From Reyranella massiliensis 521 (GTDB taxonomy: Bacteria; Pseudomonadota; Alphaproteobacteria; Reyranellales; Reyranellaceae), in assembly GCF_000312425.1 (NCBI RefSeq), contig NZ_HE997181.1:1393486-1457485 (forward strand): a stretch of DNA of 64,000 nucleotides, read 5' to 3'. Positions 15,728 to 23,314 of the stretch are shown piece by piece. Below the pieces are notes generated by a model. The model saw only the letters and a list, made by a program, of their open reading frames with translations, was not told the origin of the DNA and did not search any database. A program made the translations under genes and the position numbers. Each line of letters opens with the position of its first letter. Within the stretch, counting starts at the first letter, position 1.

Positions 15728-16567
15728 ATGCACGCCGTCGCCGGCATTGGCCTGCGCTCGCCGCATCTTGCGGAGGTGGCGCATGACCGGCCGGCGACAG
15801 GTTTTCTCGAGGTCCATGCCGAGAACTATCTCACCGGATCGCCGGCCCTGCAGAACATCGAGCGGTTGCGGGCCGACTATGAGTTTTCCCTCCACGCGGT
15901 GGGCCTGTCGCTCGGCTCCGTCGAGGGAATAGACAACGCTCATCTCGAACGCGTCGCAGCTCTCGCGGAGCGCCTCGCGCCGGCTTTGATCTCCGATCAT
16001 CTGGCCTGGAGCGTGAGCGGCGGACGTTATTTCAACGACCTTCTTCCGCTGCCCTACACCGAGGAAGCGCTCGACGTCGTCGTGGGCAATGTCCAGCGGC
16101 TTCAGGATCGGTTGAAGCGTCAGGTCCTGGTCGAGAATCCATCCTGTTATCTGGGTTTCGCGCATTCGACGTTCTCGGAACCGGCGTTCCTGGGCGAGCT
16201 CGTGCGGCGCAGCGGCTGCGGCCTGCTGCTGGACGTGAACAACATCGTAGTGACGGCGCACAATCTCAGGCTCGATCCCGCAGCCTGGCTCGCCGACCTG
16301 CCGGCGTCGGCTATCGGCGAATACCATCTTGCCGGCCACGCGGTGAACGATGCCGACGGCGAGCCGATCCTGATCGACGATCATGGCAGCCGGGTGAGCG
16401 CGGAAGTGTGGTCGTTGTTCGACTCGGTCCTCGAGCACTATGGGCCTCGTCCGACGCTGATCGAATGGGACACCGACCTCCCGGCGCTCGGGATCCTTCT
16501 CGAAGAAGCGGCACGCGCTGGCCGTGCCTTGGAGGTCAGGACAGGGGCGGATGCTCGGGCTGCGTGA
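15728..16567 (+). CDS. bufB1: MNIO peptide-modifying enzyme BufB (DUF692)
   Basis: A 279-residue DUF692 protein, a TIM-barrel multinuclear non-heme iron oxidase that modifies precursor-peptide cysteines. Candidate iron ligands are in the expected blocks: FLEVHAENYL, FSLHAVGLSLGS, ISDHLAWS, LVENPS, LLLDVNNIVVTAHN, EYHLAGHAV, IDDHGSRV and LIEWDTDLP. These His, Glu, Asp and Asn residues are typical of the family. It starts two bases after the bufA stop and overlaps bufC by 17 bases, so the three genes are co-translated. Its substrate is almost certainly the adjacent BufA1 peptide. Confidence 0.9.
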   Translation: MHAVAGIGLRSPHLAEVAHDRPATGFLEVHAENYLTGSPALQNIERLRADYEFSLHAVGLSLGSVEGIDNAHLERVAALAERLAPALISDHLAWSVSGGRYFNDLLPLPYTEEALDVVVGNVQRLQDRLKRQVLVENPSCYLGFAHSTFSEPAFLGELVRRSGCGLLLDVNNIVVTAHNLRLDPAAWLADLPASAIGEYHLAGHAVNDADGEPILIDDHGSRVSAEVWSLFDSVLEHYGPRPTLIEWDTDLPALGILLEEAARAGRALEVRTGADARAA

Positions 16568-17348
16568 TCTGCAGGCAGCCTTCGCCGGTATGGTGAAAGG
16601 CGAGGACCAGCGGCGGCTGGAGGCGGCTGTGGTGGGAGATTCCATCCCTGCCGCCGCTCGGCTTCGCGTCTACCGCCATCACGTGGAGCGAAGCCTGGCC
16701 GCTGCATTAGCGACTACATTCTCGACCGTGCAGGCGATCGTCGGTGAGGATTTCTTTCGGGCGATGGCCGGGCGCTATGTCGACGGCGATCTGCCGCGCC
16801 AGCCGGTGCTGGCCGAATACGGCGCCGGCTTTCCGCGGTTCATCGCGGGTTACGAACCTGCAGAGTCCCTGCCTTATCTTGCCGATGTAGCCCGCCTCGA
16901 TTGGGCGCTGAACCTCGCCTTCCACAGTTTGGCGGCGAACTATCTGACGGCCACTGACCTCTCCTCGCTGTCGGCGGAGCGCGTGGCGGAGCTGCCCCTG
17001 GCGCTGGCGCCTGGGGCCGCCGTCCTCCGTTCGAGCTATCCCATCGATCGGATTTGGCGGGTCTCTCAACCAGGGGCGGCAGACGAGACCGTCGATCTTG
17101 GGGCCGGAGGCGTAAGCCTGCTGGTTCTGCGGCAAGAGGACGATGCAGCCTTTATCCAAGTCAGTGAAGCCGAAGAGGCATTTCTGTCGGCTGTAGGACG
17201 GGGCGAAACCCTGGAGAGGGCGGCCGAGGTTGGCTTTCGAACCGATGATGCTTTCGACCTGCCCACGACGTTCACGCGTCTGCTCGCTTTGAATGCAATT
17301 GCTGCAACGCAACATCGCTTGGGCGATGGAGTCGAAAAAGCCCTGTAA
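16551..17348 (+). CDS. bufC1: MNIO partner protein BufC (DUF2063)
   Basis: A 265-residue protein with an N-terminal DUF2063 helical domain (LRDLQAAFAGMV, RLRVYRHHVERSLAAALATTFSTVQAIVGEDFFRAMAGRYV, LPYLADVARLDWALNLAF) and a C-terminal region of about 90 residues that resembles a winged or RRE-like recognition module. In bufferin and methanobactin-type pathways this protein partners the MNIO and presents the precursor peptide. ATG 16551, inside the end of bufB, matches the family start. The operon ends here; the DoxX-like membrane protein that often follows is absent. Confidence 0.85.
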   Translation: MLGLRDLQAAFAGMVKGEDQRRLEAAVVGDSIPAAARLRVYRHHVERSLAAALATTFSTVQAIVGEDFFRAMAGRYVDGDLPRQPVLAEYGAGFPRFIAGYEPAESLPYLADVARLDWALNLAFHSLAANYLTATDLSSLSAERVAELPLALAPGAAVLRSSYPIDRIWRVSQPGAADETVDLGAGGVSLLVLRQEDDAAFIQVSEAEEAFLSAVGRGETLERAAEVGFRTDDAFDLPTTFTRLLALNAIAATQHRLGDGVEKAL

Positions 17349-17420
17349 AAATAGGGGCTGATCAGGTGGCAACTTATGCTGCACTGCATGGCTAGAATCA
17401 GTCAACGACACTGAACCTTC

Positions 17421-17448
17421 TTGCGGTGCAAAGGACCGTCCCTATACT
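17421..17448 (+). promoter_or_regulatory. Sigma-70-type promoter of dksA
   Basis: TTGCGG (17421-17426), a 16-base spacer and TATACT (17443-17448) form a good housekeeping promoter. Start is expected near 17455, leaving a leader of about 60 bases before the dksA ATG. The leader contains a stem, GGTCCGCC / GGTGGACC around 17463-17487, without a U-run. Confidence 0.5.
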
Positions 17449-17515
17449 CCGCGCGCCTCAAGGGTCCGCCGTCCCCTCGGTGGACCAGTAGTCGCTGCGA
17501 GTGGAGTTGCCGACA

Positions 17516-17935
17516 ATGTCGATCACGTTGCCGCAGAATTATCGGCCGACTGAGCGTGAGCCTTTTATGAACCCGATGCAGCAGGAATACTTCCGCCAGA
17601 AGCTGCTGAAGTGGAAGGGCGAGCTGATCGAGGAGTCTAACCAGACGTTGCAGAACATGCAGGAGGAGAGCCTGGCTCAGCCCGATCTCGCCGATCGCGC
17701 GACTGCCGAAACCGATCGCTCTCTTGAACTGCGGACCCGCGACCGCTTCCGTAAGCTGATCTCCAAGATCGACCAGGCGATGAAGTCGATCGAGGAGGGG
17801 ACCTACGGCTACTGCGAAGAGACCGGCGAGCCGATCTCCCTGAAGCGTCTCGAAGCCCGTCCTATCGCTACGCTCTCGGTCGAGGCGCAGGAGCGCCACG
17901 AACGCATGGAGCGGACGCGCCGCGACGAAGGCTGA
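17516..17935 (+). CDS. dksA: RNA polymerase-binding transcription factor DksA
   Basis: A 139-residue DksA/TraR protein that enters the RNA-polymerase secondary channel and works with ppGpp in the stringent response. The coiled coil (residues 20-85) carries the tip region DLADRATAETDRSLELRTRDR with the acidic residues needed for activity. The globular C-terminal region YGYCEETGEPISLKRLEARP has one Cys where classical DksA has four, so zinc is probably not bound. This degenerate site is common in alphaproteobacterial DksA. The ATG at 17516 is preferred to a GTG at 17501. The D-aminoacylase gene is convergent 24 bases downstream. Confidence 0.9.
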   Translation: MSITLPQNYRPTEREPFMNPMQQEYFRQKLLKWKGELIEESNQTLQNMQEESLAQPDLADRATAETDRSLELRTRDRFRKLISKIDQAMKSIEEGTYGYCEETGEPISLKRLEARPIATLSVEAQERHERMERTRRDEG

Positions 17936-17949
17936 TCTTTTGAAAGAGT

Positions 17950-17971
17950 GCGAAGGCCTTCAGGCCTTCGC
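17950..17971. terminator. Perfect hairpin between convergent dksA and D-aminoacylase genes
   Basis: GCGAAGGCC, loop TTCA, GGCCTTCGC: a perfect 9-bp stem lying 14 bases after the dksA stop and spanning the last codons of the opposite gene. It is followed by CTCCTT on the plus strand and ACTCTTTC on the minus strand. It could act in both directions, but lacks a clean U-tract. Confidence 0.45.
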
Positions 17972-19420
17972 CTCCTTCTGGAGATCCTGGCGCAGCAGCG
18001 CGCGGCCGGCGCGGCCGCTGCCGACCCTGCCGTCGCGCCAGACGACCTCCCCGTTACACAGCACCGTGTCGATGCCCTTGGCCGGCGAGATAGGCTTCTC
18101 GAAGGTTGCCGTGTCGATCACGGTCGCCGGATCGAAGATGCAGATGTCGGCATAGAAGCCGGGCTTCACCTCGCCGCGCTTGGTGAGATGGAAGCGCTGC
18201 GCCGAGTAGGACGTCATGCGGCGCACAGCATCTTCCAGCGGGAAGAGCTTCAGCTCGCGCGAGTAGTGGCCCAGCACCCGCGGGAAGGTGCCCCAGAGCC
18301 GCGGATGCGGGTGGGTGTCGAAGGGGATGCCGTCGGAGCCGATCATGGCACCGGGGTGAGCCATCGCGCTCTGCACATCCTTCTCGTCCATCATGAAGTA
18401 GATCGCCCCGGCGGGCTGAAGCCGGTCGGCTGCGTCGTAGATCGAGCAGCCCATTTCCTGGGCGATCTCTTTGAGATCGCGACCGCTCACGTTCTTCACC
18501 GTGTCGGACCAGGTGATCAGCACCTTGTCGGCACGGTCCAGCATTTCCTTGCGTAGAATGGTCGAGCCCGCGACGTAGGGATAGACGTCGAAGGAAATCT
18601 GCTGCTGCTTCATCGCCTCAGTGAACTTGGGCAGCGTCTCCTTCATGCGGCCGAAGTTCGTGCGGCCCGAGCACTTGTGATGCGAGACGATGACCTCGGC
18701 GCCGGCACGGCGGCCGATCTCGAAGGTCTCGTCCATCGACTTCAGGATATCGTCGCCCTCGTCGCGCATGTGCGCGGTGTAGACGCCGCCCCACTTGCCG
18801 AGCGGCTTGGCGATCTCGGCCACCTCGTCGGTGGAGGCCGCCATTGCCGGCGGATAGAACAGGCCGCTCGACATGCCGATGGCGCCCTGTTCGAGGCTCT
18901 GGTCGAGCAGGTCGCGCATGACGCCGATCTCGGAGGCCGTCGCCTGGCGGGCGAGATTGTCGCCCATGGCGTTCATGCGCAGGGTGGAGTGGCCGATCAG
19001 GAAGGCGCCGTTGATGGCGGGCTTGGCCGCCTGGACCTTGCCGGCGAACTCCCCGAAGCTCTTGGCGACATTCTCCGGCTTCTTGACGATCAGAGTCAGG
19101 AAGTGGCCGATATCGTCGCGCGTGAACGGTGCGGCCGAAGCGCCGCAGTTGCCGCACACGACGGTGGTCACGCCCTGGCTCGCCTTCATCGCCATGGTGG
19201 GATTGTCGATCAGCGCCGTATCGTCGTGCGTGTGCACGTCGATGAAGCCCGGCGCCACGACCTTGCCTTTGGCGTCTATCTCGTTGTCGCCCTTGAGTGA
19301 GCCGGGGGCTTCGACCGCGGCAATGCGATCGCCCTTCAGGGCGACGTCGGCGGCGAAGAGCTTCTTGCCTGTCCCGTCGGCCACCTGGCCGTTGCGGATG
19401 ACGACATCATAAGCAGCCAT
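17960..19420 (-). CDS. N-acyl-D-amino-acid deacylase (D-aminoacylase)
   Basis: A 486-residue amidohydrolase-superfamily enzyme that releases D-amino acids from N-acyl-D-amino acids. Metal and active-site features are GFIDVHTHDD (HxH), the bridging Cys in TTVVCGNCGAS, YTAHMRDEGDD, VSHHKCSG and MIGSDGIPFDTHPHPR (catalytic Asp). Length matches Alcaligenes D-aminoacylase (about 484). The ATG at 19420 gives the canonical AYDVVIRNGQVADGTG start; the upstream in-frame extension overlaps the M81 gene and is spurious. The M81 gene ends 10 bases upstream, so the two form an operon, probably for D-peptide or modified-peptide breakdown. Confidence 0.9.
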   Translation of the reverse strand: MAAYDVVIRNGQVADGTGKKLFAADVALKGDRIAAVEAPGSLKGDNEIDAKGKVVAPGFIDVHTHDDTALIDNPTMAMKASQGVTTVVCGNCGASAAPFTRDDIGHFLTLIVKKPENVAKSFGEFAGKVQAAKPAINGAFLIGHSTLRMNAMGDNLARQATASEIGVMRDLLDQSLEQGAIGMSSGLFYPPAMAASTDEVAEIAKPLGKWGGVYTAHMRDEGDDILKSMDETFEIGRRAGAEVIVSHHKCSGRTNFGRMKETLPKFTEAMKQQQISFDVYPYVAGSTILRKEMLDRADKVLITWSDTVKNVSGRDLKEIAQEMGCSIYDAADRLQPAGAIYFMMDEKDVQSAMAHPGAMIGSDGIPFDTHPHPRLWGTFPRVLGHYSRELKLFPLEDAVRRMTSYSAQRFHLTKRGEVKPGFYADICIFDPATVIDTATFEKPISPAKGIDTVLCNGEVVWRDGRVGSGRAGRALLRQDLQKEAKA

Positions 19421-19430
19421 GTCGAAACTC

Positions 19431-20942
19431 CTACGCTTCGTTGCGGCCGAGCCGCATGTCGAGGTCGAACGGATAGAGCGGCCGCTTGACCCGTGTGTAC
19501 TTGAACAGCTTGAGGTCGGACGCCGTGCAGCCGTCACCGTCGCACATGACGATATGCTTGGCGATCGGCTCGAAGCCTGCACGGAAATGCTGGCGCGACT
19601 TAATCAGCACGTATTTCTTGCGTCGCGGATCGATGCCGCAGTGGGTAAATACGCCGAGGTCGTAGGGCTCCGCACGCTTCTCGGAGACCACGATCTGCAT
19701 CTTGCCGGTGTCGAGCACGGCCGTGCGGCCCATGCGCACCGTGGTGCCGGTCGCCATCGGGCCCGTGACCACGAACTGGCCATCGGTGATCGCCTTCACC
19801 TTGCCGGTGACCTTGAGCGGCTTGCCCTTCAGGCCCATGGCCGGCATGTCGATCTTGCCGCCGAGCTCCAGCGTCACCTCGGCGCCGACGCCGGCCTTGA
19901 TCATCTGCTCGACACAGGCGGGGTCGCAGATCGGGCCGGCGCATGCATCTTCGAGGTCCTGCTTCATGGCTTCCTCGATGACGCTCATCACGTCCTGCGT
20001 GCCGCCCGAGGCGGTGTTGTCGCCGTGGTCGGCCATAACGACGGGGCCGCCGTCATAAGACTTGGCGCGGGCCACCTGGACGGAGAGCGGCTCGGGATGG
20101 AACAGGAAGCCTTCGCGCTTCTCCCAGGCGGTATCGAGGATCTTGTTCAGCAGGATCTCGCCTTCGGCGGTGCGCTTGTCGCAGACGATCACCGAGGAGA
20201 GGGCGAGATGGGGGATGTCGGCCTGCGGGAAGCCGCCGAACACCGAGGCGTTCAACACCTGGCCGGTGTCCTCGGCCTGGTTGGCCATGCCCATCAAGGT
20301 CTTCATCGGCTCGCGCGACGGCGTATGGACCAGCGAGCTGCTCATGATCGGCCGGTTGCCCCAGACCATCTTCGGCTCGACTTCGCCCGCCAGCATCCGG
20401 ATCAGGGTCCGGCCGGCGCGCTGCGCCGTGTCGCCCATGTCGATGTGTGGATAGGTGCGATAGCCGGTGATGATGCTGGCGCCGTTGATCATGGCGTCGG
20501 TCATCTGCGTATGGAAATCGAGCGCGACGGCGATCGGCACGTCGGGGGCGATCTTGCGGATGCGGTTCAGCAGCTCGCCTTCGCCGTCGTCGTAATGTTC
20601 GGCGACCATGGCGCCGTGCAGGGCGAGCAGGACCGCATCGCAGCCCTTCTTCACCTCGTCGACGATTGCCGTCGTCATCTGCTCGTAGGCAGCCTTGGTG
20701 ACCAGACCCGAGGGATTGGCCGACGCCGCCATGGGAACGGTGAATTCGGCGCCCGCCCTGCGGGCGACGTCGATGAAGCCGCCCAGGGAGGTGTTGGTGC
20801 CCTCGGCTTCCTTGATGGCCATCGGGCCGCTCAGGGACCCGGCGCGGGCGAAGGACTCTATGGGTGTGGGTAGGGGAGAGAAGGTGTTCGTTTCATGCAT
20901 CATCATTGCAACGACAAATTTCTTAGCCAACTCGTCCTCCAT
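19431..20942 (-). CDS. M81 family metallopeptidase (MlrC-like)
   Basis: A 503-residue M81 family protein. MlrC, the named member, is a zinc peptidase that finishes microcystin breakdown in sphingomonads; most members are of unknown substrate. Recognisable parts are VAMMMHETNTFSP (likely zinc ligand region), NPSGLVTKAAYE, ALHGAMVAEHYDDGEGELL, VALDFHTQMTD and YPHIDMGDTAQRA in the N-terminal half. VVMADHGDNTASGGTQD opens the C-terminal half. There is no signal peptide. It lies just upstream of the D-aminoacylase gene. A strong T-rich intergenic region with the candidate sRNA precedes it. Confidence 0.88.
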   Translation of the reverse strand: MEDELAKKFVVAMMMHETNTFSPLPTPIESFARAGSLSGPMAIKEAEGTNTSLGGFIDVARRAGAEFTVPMAASANPSGLVTKAAYEQMTTAIVDEVKKGCDAVLLALHGAMVAEHYDDGEGELLNRIRKIAPDVPIAVALDFHTQMTDAMINGASIITGYRTYPHIDMGDTAQRAGRTLIRMLAGEVEPKMVWGNRPIMSSSLVHTPSREPMKTLMGMANQAEDTGQVLNASVFGGFPQADIPHLALSSVIVCDKRTAEGEILLNKILDTAWEKREGFLFHPEPLSVQVARAKSYDGGPVVMADHGDNTASGGTQDVMSVIEEAMKQDLEDACAGPICDPACVEQMIKAGVGAEVTLELGGKIDMPAMGLKGKPLKVTGKVKAITDGQFVVTGPMATGTTVRMGRTAVLDTGKMQIVVSEKRAEPYDLGVFTHCGIDPRRKKYVLIKSRQHFRAGFEPIAKHIVMCDGDGCTASDLKLFKYTRVKRPLYPFDLDMRLGRNEA

Positions 20943-21114
20943 CCAGGCTTCAAGCCTTTGAATACCCTACAAAAATGCACAGGCCCGATTCTGCAAAAGC
21001 AATGCACCCAGTGCAAAGCTGTATCCCATGATTATTGTGCGTTGCAAAAAAGACACACCCAAATACGCACATCAACAGACGTTAAACATGTGAATTCAGG
21101 GCTCTTTTTTGTTC

Positions 21115-21143
21115 TTGAAATCCCTTCGCAGGTGCACCATTCT
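21115..21143 (+). promoter_or_regulatory. Candidate promoter of the small RNA
   Basis: TTGAAA (21115-21120), a 17-base spacer and CATTCT (21138-21143) precede the structured transcript, placing its start in the G run at 21146-21150. The surrounding 20943-21120 sequence is AT-rich and shows no plausible gene. Confidence 0.45.
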
Positions 21144-21148
21144 TAGGG

Positions 21149-21249
21149 GGCAGCAAACGCCGCCTCGGCGGCCTCTTTGTTTGCTGTATGCCCGTCTTGG
21201 GCGTTTCCTCCCTAAACTCGGGCCGTGCTTGTCACGGCCCCTTTTTTTT
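21149..21249 (+). ncRNA. Candidate trans-acting small RNA, alpha-r8/MmgR (suhB)-like
   Basis: About 100 bases of highly structured sequence in the only gene-free stretch over 300 bases (20943-21262). In order: a long 5' hairpin (CAGCAAAC 21151-21158 pairing with GTTTGCTG 21179-21186, enclosing GCCGC-CTCG-GCGGC); a small GCCC/GGGC stem; an unpaired TTTCCTCCCT at 21204-21213; and a perfect Rho-independent terminator with a T-run. The pyrimidine-rich loop, complementary to Shine-Dalgarno sequences, directly before the terminator matches my recollection of the alpha-r8/MmgR sRNAs of Alphaproteobacteria. Those are Hfq-linked riboregulators; in Sinorhizobium MmgR limits polyhydroxybutyrate. Covariance search was not possible. 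Confidence 0.65.
21220..21249 (+). terminator. Rho-independent terminator of the small RNA
   Basis: GGGCCGTG, loop CTTGT, CACGGCCC, then C and at least seven T (21242-21248). No protein gene ends upstream on this strand, which is why a non-coding transcript is inferred. Confidence 0.85.
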
Positions 21250-21262
21250 GCCCAGTGCCTGA

Positions 21263-22162
21263 TTACTCGGCGGCGAGCCGGTGAGGCAGCAATATCTCGA
21301 CGGACTGACTGCCCATCTCTTGCAAAAACCCGGTGATCAGCTTGGTGAACACGCCGATCGTGGGCAGTCGTTCGTGGCGTGCTTCATCCATATAGAGCGC
21401 GCGATTGATCTCGATCTGCAGTGCGTGGCGCGACAGTGAAGGGCGGCCGTAGCACTGGGTCGTGAAGCCGCCGGCATAGGGCTGGTTGCGCAGAACACGC
21501 AGGCCGCGCGCGCGAAACCACGACTCGGCGCACGCAACGAGATCCGGCGCACAAGACTCGCCGTGATTGTCGCCCAGCACGATGTCGACGCGGCTGTCGC
21601 GGTCCCGTGTACCGAAATTGGAGGCCGAGGAGGGCATGGAGTGGGCATCGACCAGCAACGCGCCGCCGAAGGTGCTGTAGGTCCGTTCAAGCAGTATCGA
21701 AAGCGCCGTGTGATAGGGGCGCCAGCAGGTTTCGAGCCGCTCCTCGATCGTCTCCGACGGCACGCGCCCGCGATAGATCGCTTCGCCGCTGGCGGCCACG
21801 CGCGGGATCATGCCGAGACCTGCAGCCACGCGCGTCGTGCGATGGTTGAGCGCCCGCGGCAACGGGCCGTCGAACATGCCGGGGTCGAGCTCATAGGGCT
21901 CACGATTGGCATCGACGTAGGAGCGAGGGAAACGCGCCGCCAGGAACGGCATCCCGAGGGCAGGGGCTGCTCCGAACAAGTCGTCGACGAAGGCATCCTC
22001 GGCCCGGCGCAAGGCGGCGAGCGGCACGGCGGCCTGATCGAGGAAGGCGGGGGGGTAGAACGATCCGCTGTGCGGCGACGCCACCACGACCGGGACCGCC
22101 TGCTGTGCCGGAAGGCGGCAATCCAGGGCCTCGTGATCGGGCAGAGCCGGGAGATTGTTCAT
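21263..22162 (-). CDS. N-formylglutamate amidohydrolase family protein
   Basis: A 299-residue FGase-family zinc hydrolase; HutG2 of this family removes formate from N-formyl-L-glutamate at the end of one histidine-degradation route. Motifs include VVASPHSGSFYPP, FPRSYVDANREPYELDP, YHTALSILLERTYS, LLVDAHSMPSSAS, DIVLGDNHGESC, PYAGGFTTQCYG and ALQIEINRALYMDE. These supply the His, Glu and Asp ligands. No other hut gene is near, so use on another N-formyl or N-acyl substrate is possible. It is transcribed toward the small-RNA locus and starts about 125 bases from tRNA-Val. Confidence 0.88.
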   Translation of the reverse strand: MNNLPALPDHEALDCRLPAQQAVPVVVASPHSGSFYPPAFLDQAAVPLAALRRAEDAFVDDLFGAAPALGMPFLAARFPRSYVDANREPYELDPGMFDGPLPRALNHRTTRVAAGLGMIPRVAASGEAIYRGRVPSETIEERLETCWRPYHTALSILLERTYSTFGGALLVDAHSMPSSASNFGTRDRDSRVDIVLGDNHGESCAPDLVACAESWFRARGLRVLRNQPYAGGFTTQCYGRPSLSRHALQIEINRALYMDEARHERLPTIGVFTKLITGFLQEMGSQSVEILLPHRLAAE

Positions 22163-22208
22163 CCCCTGCTAATAACCCGCGCGACGAAGCGCGTCACGCC
22201 TCACGCTC

Positions 22209-22237
22209 TTGCCAACCGTCGATCCGCGATGTAGACG
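22209..22237 (+). promoter_or_regulatory. Possible promoter of tRNA-Val
   Basis: TTGCCA (22209-22214), a 17-base spacer and TAGACG (22232-22237) lie about 50 bases before the tRNA. The -10 is imperfect. Confidence 0.3.
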
Positions 22238-22288
22238 ACCGGGCTTCCGCGTTGCCGGTGCTCAGGCACCCCAGCAACCTCAGGCGAT

Positions 22289-22363
22289 GGGCGCGTAGCT
22301 CAGCGGTAGAGCACTGTCTTGACATGGCAGTGGCCACAGGTTCGATCCCTGTCGCGCCCACCA
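22289..22363 (+). tRNA. tRNA-Val (anticodon GAC)
   Basis: A complete cloverleaf. Acceptor GGGCGCG pairs with CGCGCCC. The D arm is GCTC/GAGC with loop AGCGGTA. The anticodon stem CTGTC/GGCAG has loop TTGACAT giving GAC. The T arm is ACAGG-TTCGATC-CCTGT, with an encoded CCA end. It reads valine codons GUC/GUU. Its 3' half from the anticodon loop onward is the left attachment repeat of the prophage, and the gene stays functional after integration. Confidence 0.96.
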
Positions 22364-22368
22364 TCGCC
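22318..22368. repeat. attL: 51-bp prophage attachment repeat in tRNA-Val
   Basis: The 51 bases from the tRNA-Val anticodon loop to five bases past CCA are identical at 33616-33666. The integrase remnant ends at the edge of this repeat, as usual for tRNA-integrated phages. Confidence 0.92.
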
Positions 22369-23314
22369 TAACCCTTACGGGGCAGCATTTTACGCTTCTT
22401 GGTCGGTTTGCGCACGACCTTCTTGGGCGGCTGTTTTTGCGCGTGATTTGCGCGTACCCGCCCATGTGCCAGCGTCTCCGCGCCGGCCTTCAGGTCGCTC
22501 ATCATGTGCTTGCCGTAGACTTTCTGCAGCGTTCGCATGCTGGTTGCCATCATCCCCGACACGATCCATGCAGAGACTATAGGCAGCGCGAGTGATGCTG
22601 CGGTGTGCTTCAGGACATGCGGCGTGACGTGCGGCAACTTCTTCTCGCCGGCCTTCGTCAGCATTTTGTTTGCCGCCTCGACCGTATTGCGGAACGCGCG
22701 CTTGACGCCCTTGATCGGTCGGGTGGTGCGTCGCTCGCCGTCGCTATTGCGAGCGTTGTGATACTGGATGACGTTGTCGCCGGTCTGTCGCTTACGCAGC
22801 CGCCGTAGGCTCGCCACGAGACGAGTTGGAATGCCGGTTGCCGCGCGACGCTTGCGCGAGTGATTGACCCCGGGCAGTCGGAAATCGACGGTGCCCGCTT
22901 TGAGGTCGACCCTATCCCAGGTGAGCTGCAGAATCGCGCCACGCCGCGCGCCGGTATAGACGGCAAAGCGGATGAACAGGGCGATGTGATCGTACCCTAG
23001 AGCGCGCGCCCCACGGAGCAGGGCGGCGATCTGTGGGCGGGTGAGGGCATGGGGGCGCGGGTCTGGCTCCTCAAGCGCGGGCACAAATGGAGCGGTCGCA
23101 AGTTCTCCGTTGCGCACGGCGCGCTTCAGGGCTGCCCGCAGACGTACCAGGTGCTGATTGATCGTGCCGGGGGATTTCCCTTCGGCAACGCATTGGGCAA
23201 CGTATCGCGCGTGGCTGCGGGCATTCACGAGAGACACCGTGCCGGACCCGTAAAATTCCTTCAGGTGCTTGATGGCTATGTTTGCCCGTTCGGCGCTCGG
23301 CAAGTGCTTGGCAT
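22368..23314 (-). pseudogene. int: Phage tyrosine recombinase (integrase), N-terminally truncated
   Basis: About 315 residues of a tyrosine recombinase. The core-binding domain begins abruptly at LPSAERANIAIKHLKEFYG. The catalytic domain contains the first Arg in YTGARRGAILQLTWD, the beta-hairpin Lys region HSRKRRA, HVTPHVLKHTAASLAL (Lys where many have the second Arg, as in several alphaproteobacterial phage integrases) and the nucleophile Tyr in TLQKVYGKHM. A lysine-rich tail follows. There is no good start in this frame: upstream codons overlap the next gene out of frame, and only a TTG at 23305 or a GTG at 23495 exists. A deletion probably joined it to the gene upstream, so it may be inactive. 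Confidence 0.75.
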
